The notes below the pieces were generated by a model. That model made no database searches and was not told the DNA's origin. It saw only the letters and a list, made by a program, of their open reading frames with translations. Positions 60,699 through 64,000 of a DNA stretch of 64,000 nucleotides are shown here, in pieces (position 1 is the first letter of the stretch; every line of letters begins with the position of its first letter). Source of the DNA: Shewanella saliphila (lineage in GTDB: Bacteria > Pseudomonadota > Gammaproteobacteria > Enterobacterales > Shewanellaceae); NCBI RefSeq assembly GCF_014648295.1, contig NZ_BMQV01000001.1, positions 124,001 through 188,000 of the forward strand, written 5' to 3'. The position numbers were made by a program, and so were the translations under genes.

Positions 60699-62840
60699 TT
60701 GACAACACATAACACACAAACATCTATTTTAAATATTAATTCTCTTCATAAACTTTCATCAATATCATTAGTCATATCATTTGCCATTTCATCACAAGTG
60801 GCAGCTATACCACTCAATACTGTTAACACTGACAACATTGAGCGGCTGGAAGTACATGGTCAGCAATCCAATAATAAGGATTTAATAGGTTCTGCTGAAG
60901 CATTATTGACGCAACAAGGGGTCGATTTTTCGCAAGCTGGTGGTGTGTCAGCATTACCCATATTAAATGGCATGATGGGCGATAGAATTAAAGTATCGAT
61001 AGATGGCAGTGATATTACCGCCTCTTGCGCCAATCAAATGAATCCACCACTCTCATATATATCTGCAAATCAAATTGTATCTACGCAAGTTGTCGCCGGC
61101 GTATCACCTGTCAGTGCTGGCGGTGATAACATTGCGGGCGTGATAAAGGTGAACAGTTTACAGCCCGTATTTAATCAAAGTGACGATGTAATTTGGCAAA
61201 GTGGCAATGTGTCTGGCGGATACAAAAGTGTTAGCGACGCCACTCTCGCGGCGGTCAATGCTACCGTAGCGAGTAAAACATTAAGTTTTAGTTATCAAGG
61301 TTCATACGAAGATGCTAATAGCTATGTTGATGGCCATGGCGATAAAGTACTCGACACCTTATATCAATCACAAAAACATTCCTTAATGGCCGCCTGGCAA
61401 GATGAGACACAGCAACTGGCAGTAAAACTCACTCACCAACATATTCCCTTTCAAGGCTTTGCTAACCAATATATGGATATGACCAATAATGATAGCTTTG
61501 GTGCAATCGTGCGCTATCAATTGGACCTCGACAATGACGGTTTATTTAGTGCCCAAATGAACTGGCACAGAGTTGAACATGAAATGGGATTCTTTAGTGA
61601 AGAAAAAACCGGCAAGATGCCAATGGAAACCACGGGACAAGATTTAAGTTATCAACTTCATTGGCAATTACCCATCAATAAAGATGCCATACTTTTACTT
61701 GGCCAAGAGTACTATTTATATCAACTTGACGATAGCTGGCCAGCGGTGACAGGCTCAACTATGATGAGCCCAAATGACTATATCAATATCAACAATGGTG
61801 AGCGAAAACGTGCTGCAGTATTTGCTGAATGGCAACAAACGCTCAACAGTCGCTGGTGGTTGTCAGCAGGCTTACGCTATGAATATGTCTCCACCGATGC
61901 TGATGAAGTACAACCCTATAACACCATGAGCATGATGGGGATGACCAATGTAAATGCTGCTGCGGCCGAGGCATTTAACGCCCTTGAGCGGCAACGCGAT
62001 GACCATATTATTGATGCCACCCTATTAGCGCGTTACCAACTCAGTGATACCGAAACCCTTGAGCTAGGATTAGCACGTAAAGGCCGAGCTCCGAATCTGT
62101 ACGAGCGTTATAGTTGGGGGCAAAGCACCATGGCAACCACCATGATTGGTTGGTATGGCGACGGTAATGGCTACATTGGCAACCCCGATCTTAATCAAGA
62201 AACCGCCCACACATTGAGTGCAGCATATAAGCAAATCAATGATAACTTTTCACTGACTACCACCGCTTGGTATAGCGATATCAATGATTACATTGACGCC
62301 AATGTGGTGGGGAGTTTCAATAGTAGTGGACTCGACGGTAACAGCCGCAATATTTTACAATTCACTAATGTAGACGCCACACTATACGGCGCTAAAATTG
62401 ATGCGGAGTATCAATTTGCACAACAAACGACTGGTAAGTGGTCAGTAACCGCCAATGTGAGTGCCACACACGGTGAACGAGATGATACTCACCAACCCCT
62501 TTATCAAATCAAACCGCTACAAACGGAGCTAGGTCTACACCATCAACGTGGCTACTGGCAAAACAGTGTGATATGGCAATGGGTGGCAGAAAAGGATCGT
62601 GTGGACAACACTCGCCTCGAAAACACCACAGACAGTTATTCATTGTTAAATTTAAGCAGTAGTATCACTTGGCAACAAGCGACTATAACGGTCGCTGTAA
62701 AGAACCTACTTGATGAATACTATCAACTCCCTCTGGGTGGTGTCAGTATTGCAGAATATAAAGCAGATAATAGTCATGGCTTTGAGCAAATAGCAGGAGC
62801 TGGACGTTCACTCGAACTGAGCGTTAATTATTCTTTTTAG
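60699..62840 (+). CDS. TonB-dependent receptor, OprC/NosA-type (probable copper receptor)
   Basis: 713 residues from a TTG start; an in-frame GTG at 60690 is the alternative. AGGTGA ends 5 bases before the TTG, while nothing suitable precedes the GTG. Signal peptide (to about ISSQVAA), a plug domain, and a 22-strand barrel ending in VNYSF. The plug has CANQMNPPLSYI (C110, M114) and the barrel HEMG (H294, M296). These are the CxxxM and HxM residues that bind copper in Pseudomonas OprC. Methionine-rich loops (MSMMGMTNVN, TMATTMIG) fit copper too. It lies divergent from the thi operon, so a thiamine-related ligand is the main alternative. Confidence 0.85.
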   Translation: MTTHNTQTSILNINSLHKLSSISLVISFAISSQVAAIPLNTVNTDNIERLEVHGQQSNNKDLIGSAEALLTQQGVDFSQAGGVSALPILNGMMGDRIKVSIDGSDITASCANQMNPPLSYISANQIVSTQVVAGVSPVSAGGDNIAGVIKVNSLQPVFNQSDDVIWQSGNVSGGYKSVSDATLAAVNATVASKTLSFSYQGSYEDANSYVDGHGDKVLDTLYQSQKHSLMAAWQDETQQLAVKLTHQHIPFQGFANQYMDMTNNDSFGAIVRYQLDLDNDGLFSAQMNWHRVEHEMGFFSEEKTGKMPMETTGQDLSYQLHWQLPINKDAILLLGQEYYLYQLDDSWPAVTGSTMMSPNDYININNGERKRAAVFAEWQQTLNSRWWLSAGLRYEYVSTDADEVQPYNTMSMMGMTNVNAAAAEAFNALERQRDDHIIDATLLARYQLSDTETLELGLARKGRAPNLYERYSWGQSTMATTMIGWYGDGNGYIGNPDLNQETAHTLSAAYKQINDNFSLTTTAWYSDINDYIDANVVGSFNSSGLDGNSRNILQFTNVDATLYGAKIDAEYQFAQQTTGKWSVTANVSATHGERDDTHQPLYQIKPLQTELGLHHQRGYWQNSVIWQWVAEKDRVDNTRLENTTDSYSLLNLSSSITWQQATITVAVKNLLDEYYQLPLGGVSIAEYKADNSHGFEQIAGAGRSLELSVNYSF

Positions 62841-62863
62841 CCTTGTTGCGATAAACATTCACC

Positions 62864-62895
62864 ATAAAGCCCTTTCTTAGTAGTCAGGGCTTTAT
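62864..62895. terminator. Terminator after the OprC-like gene
   Basis: ATAAAGCCCT / AGGGCTTTAT with a 12-base loop. It is also similar to the tRNA-Asp terminator at 63101-63132 read on the minus strand. Confidence 0.8.
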
Positions 62896-62916
62896 TATTT
62901 AGCAGAGCGACCACTC
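62885..62916 (-). pseudogene. Possible remnant of a tRNA-Asp 3' end and its terminator
   Basis: AGGGCTTTATTATTTAGCAG followed by AGCGACC resembles AGGGCTTGTTTATTTGGCGG AGCGGAC at 63126-63152, where the minus-strand tRNA-Asp ends and its terminator begins. The rest of a tRNA cannot be traced upstream of it, so it would be a decayed or deleted third copy. Confidence 0.4.
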
Positions 62917-62960
62917 CGCTTGAATGAGCAAACACGCGACTAGTGTCGAGGTCAAATGTA

Positions 62961-63094
62961 GAAGTTGTTGGAGATTTAGAAGTTGTTGGAGATTTAGAAG
63001 TTGTTGAAGGTGTTTGAGGTTTTGAGGTTTTGAAGATGTTGAAGATGTTGAAGATGTTGAAGATGTTGAAGATGTTGAAGATGTTGAAGATTTA
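62961..63094. repeat. Nonanucleotide microsatellite
   Basis: Two related blocks of 9-mers. 62961-63014: alternating GAAGTTGTT and GGAGATTTA units ending with GAAGGTGTT. 63015-63031: a GAGGTTTT doublet. 63032-63085: GAAGATGTT repeated six times without error, then GAAGATTTA. The open frame across it includes tRNA sequence and is not considered a gene. Confidence 0.9.
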
Positions 63095-63100
63095 AAACCA

Positions 63101-63132
63101 ATAAAAAAGCCCTTACATTGCTGTAAGGGCTT
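63101..63132 (-). terminator. Terminator of the tRNA-Asp genes
   Basis: On the minus strand AAGCCCTTAC / GTAAGGGCTT with a six-base loop, followed by TTTTTTAT, about 8 bases after the tRNA end. Confidence 0.88.
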
Positions 63133-63139
63133 GTTTATT

Positions 63140-63216
63140 TGGCGGAGCGGACGGGACTCGAACCCGCGACCCCCGGCGTGACAGGCCGGTATTCTAACCA
63201 ACTGAACTACCGCTCC
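63140..63216 (-). tRNA. tRNA-Asp (anticodon GTC), copy nearer the terminator
   Basis: 77 bases including CCA. Acceptor GGAGCGG / CCGCTCC, anticodon loop CTGTCAC, T-loop TTCGAGT. Identical to the second copy. Confidence 0.97.
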
Positions 63217-63304
63217 AAAACGGTTTGTTTACACTTAATAAAATAACAACATGATAAAATATAAGCATGGTAAATATTTTATTAAGTACAAACAGGCACT
63301 TGAT

Positions 63305-63381
63305 TGGCGGAGCGGACGGGACTCGAACCCGCGACCCCCGGCGTGACAGGCCGGTATTCTAACCAACTGAACTACCGCTCC
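63305..63381 (-). tRNA. tRNA-Asp (anticodon GTC), promoter-proximal copy
   Basis: Same 77-base sequence, 88 bases before the other copy in the direction of transcription. The two are probably one transcript. Confidence 0.97.
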
Positions 63382-63532
63382 ACTCAAGTGCGATGAATAA
63401 TAAAGTTGTGATAATTAATCGTCAACTGTTTTTTAACTGTTTTAACGCGTTTAGCTAAAAAATGTGCAATTATTCATTTTAAGTACAAAATTCAAGCAGT
63501 AATATTACCAATAAGCACATTTAAGCTAGCAG

Positions 63533-64000
63533 CTATTTTTCGTCTGGCATGGTCAAATCGATGTCATCCAAATCGATACTCTCAGGTTGTTGATCTGTTG
63601 CGCTTTCTTCTACTGCCGGGTTTTCTTTTAACCTTTTTTCAGCTGCGGCCATCGCTTTAGCTAATGTTTGTCTTTTGCGCCATACCACTAACCCAACAAT
63701 TCCGAGCAATAATAACGTCAGATTCACGGTAACAATCCAAAATATGGCATCATCTTTTGCTTGTTGCTCTTCTACCTTTGCTTGTTCAGCCGCTTGTAAA
63801 GCTAACTCTTCAACTGTTGGCCCTGGTGTTGGTGGCTCAATTAAGTTAAAAAACATCTCCGGTAGATTTAATACAATCTCTCGGCCATCAATGGTGGTCG
63901 ATACCGCGGTTCCTTTCACCCTGTAGCTGCCGAAATCACTGACTTTAGGTAAATACAAGATTTGATCAACACTGGTGAGATCTTGCAGTGTGATAGGCAT
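63533..64000 (-). CDS. C-terminal part of a membrane-anchored protein (TIGR03503-like), cut by the window edge
   Basis: 155 visible residues, the methionine at the edge probably internal. A beta-rich extracytoplasmic part (about 1-65) contains YRVKGTAVSTTIDGREIVLNL. An Ala/Glu coiled coil (about 65-88), one membrane helix (about 87-106: FWIVTVNLTLLLLGIVGLVV) and an acidic cytoplasmic tail ending DLDDIDLTMPDEK follow. It resembles the C-terminus of a gammaproteobacterial family of unknown function (TIGR03503), a recollection that needs checking. Confidence 0.6.
   Translation of the reverse strand: MPITLQDLTSVDQILYLPKVSDFGSYRVKGTAVSTTIDGREIVLNLPEMFFNLIEPPTPGPTVEELALQAAEQAKVEEQQAKDDAIFWIVTVNLTLLLLGIVGLVVWRKRQTLAKAMAAAEKRLKENPAVEESATDQQPESIDLDDIDLTMPDEK

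Noticed and set aside
62899..63201. 100-codon minus-strand frame with Ser/Thr/Gln/Leu repeats
   Set aside because: It runs from within tRNA-Asp through the terminator and the microsatellite; its repeats only translate the 9-mer array.

Overview
The window looks like chromosomal DNA of a marine gammaproteobacterium, most probably a Shewanella. The evidence is a glycogen cluster in the order malQ-glgB-glgX-glgP-glgC-glgA, rnfABCDGE-nth, ruvCAB with yebC and aspS, cmoAB, a thiC-thiDE-thiF-thiS-thiG-thiH operon, a five-copy tRNA-Asn array, and moderately AT-rich DNA. The genus is inferred from gene content and order. No phage, plasmid backbone, CRISPR array or intact insertion sequence was seen.

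Layout. 1-975 is the 3' part of a phosphoglucomutase/phosphomannomutase gene, followed by a TonB-dependent receptor (1218-3611). 3678-3943 is a short non-coding element with terminal inverted repeats. A second copy lies inverted at 23235-23515. From 16163 down to 3973 (minus strand) runs a tightly packed glycogen and maltodextrin operon: 4-alpha-glucanotransferase, branching enzyme, debranching enzyme, phosphorylase, ADP-glucose pyrophosphorylase and glycogen synthase. Next come a Nudix hydrolase, a small membrane protein, asnS, an EAL phosphodiesterase and uvrB. About 1.7 kb without genes leads to five tandem tRNA-Asn genes with a near-consensus promoter. Then come a degenerate GGDEF-EAL membrane protein, the rnf-nth operon (RnfC carries long tandem repeats), a 27-residue membrane protein resembling YnhF, and gloA.

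The minus-strand block aspS-yebC-ruvC-ruvA-ruvB (39328 down to 34524) handles translation and Holliday-junction processing. Beside it is a diguanylate cyclase with three tandem periplasmic substrate-binding domains. On the plus strand cmoA-cmoB (wobble uridine modification) runs straight into a tight row of five envelope genes: a retropepsin-like lipoprotein, a transglutaminase-like/7TM protein, an ATP-grasp ligase-like protein, a periplasmic protein resembling an M3 peptidase without its zinc motif, and an exported protein of unknown function. A LysR regulator and a SprA-type putative metalloprotease with a small partner follow.

The last part holds a complete thiamine operon (60158 down to 53588) behind a clear TPP riboswitch, a TonB-dependent receptor with the CxxxM and HxM residues of OprC/NosA copper receptors, a 9-bp microsatellite, two tRNA-Asp genes with a probable remnant of a third, and the C-terminal part of a membrane protein at the window edge. 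No single gene set here is clearly a new defence or mobile system. The best candidates for something under-described are the envelope operon fused to cmoAB, the tiny membrane protein, the repeat element pair and the variable RnfC tail.
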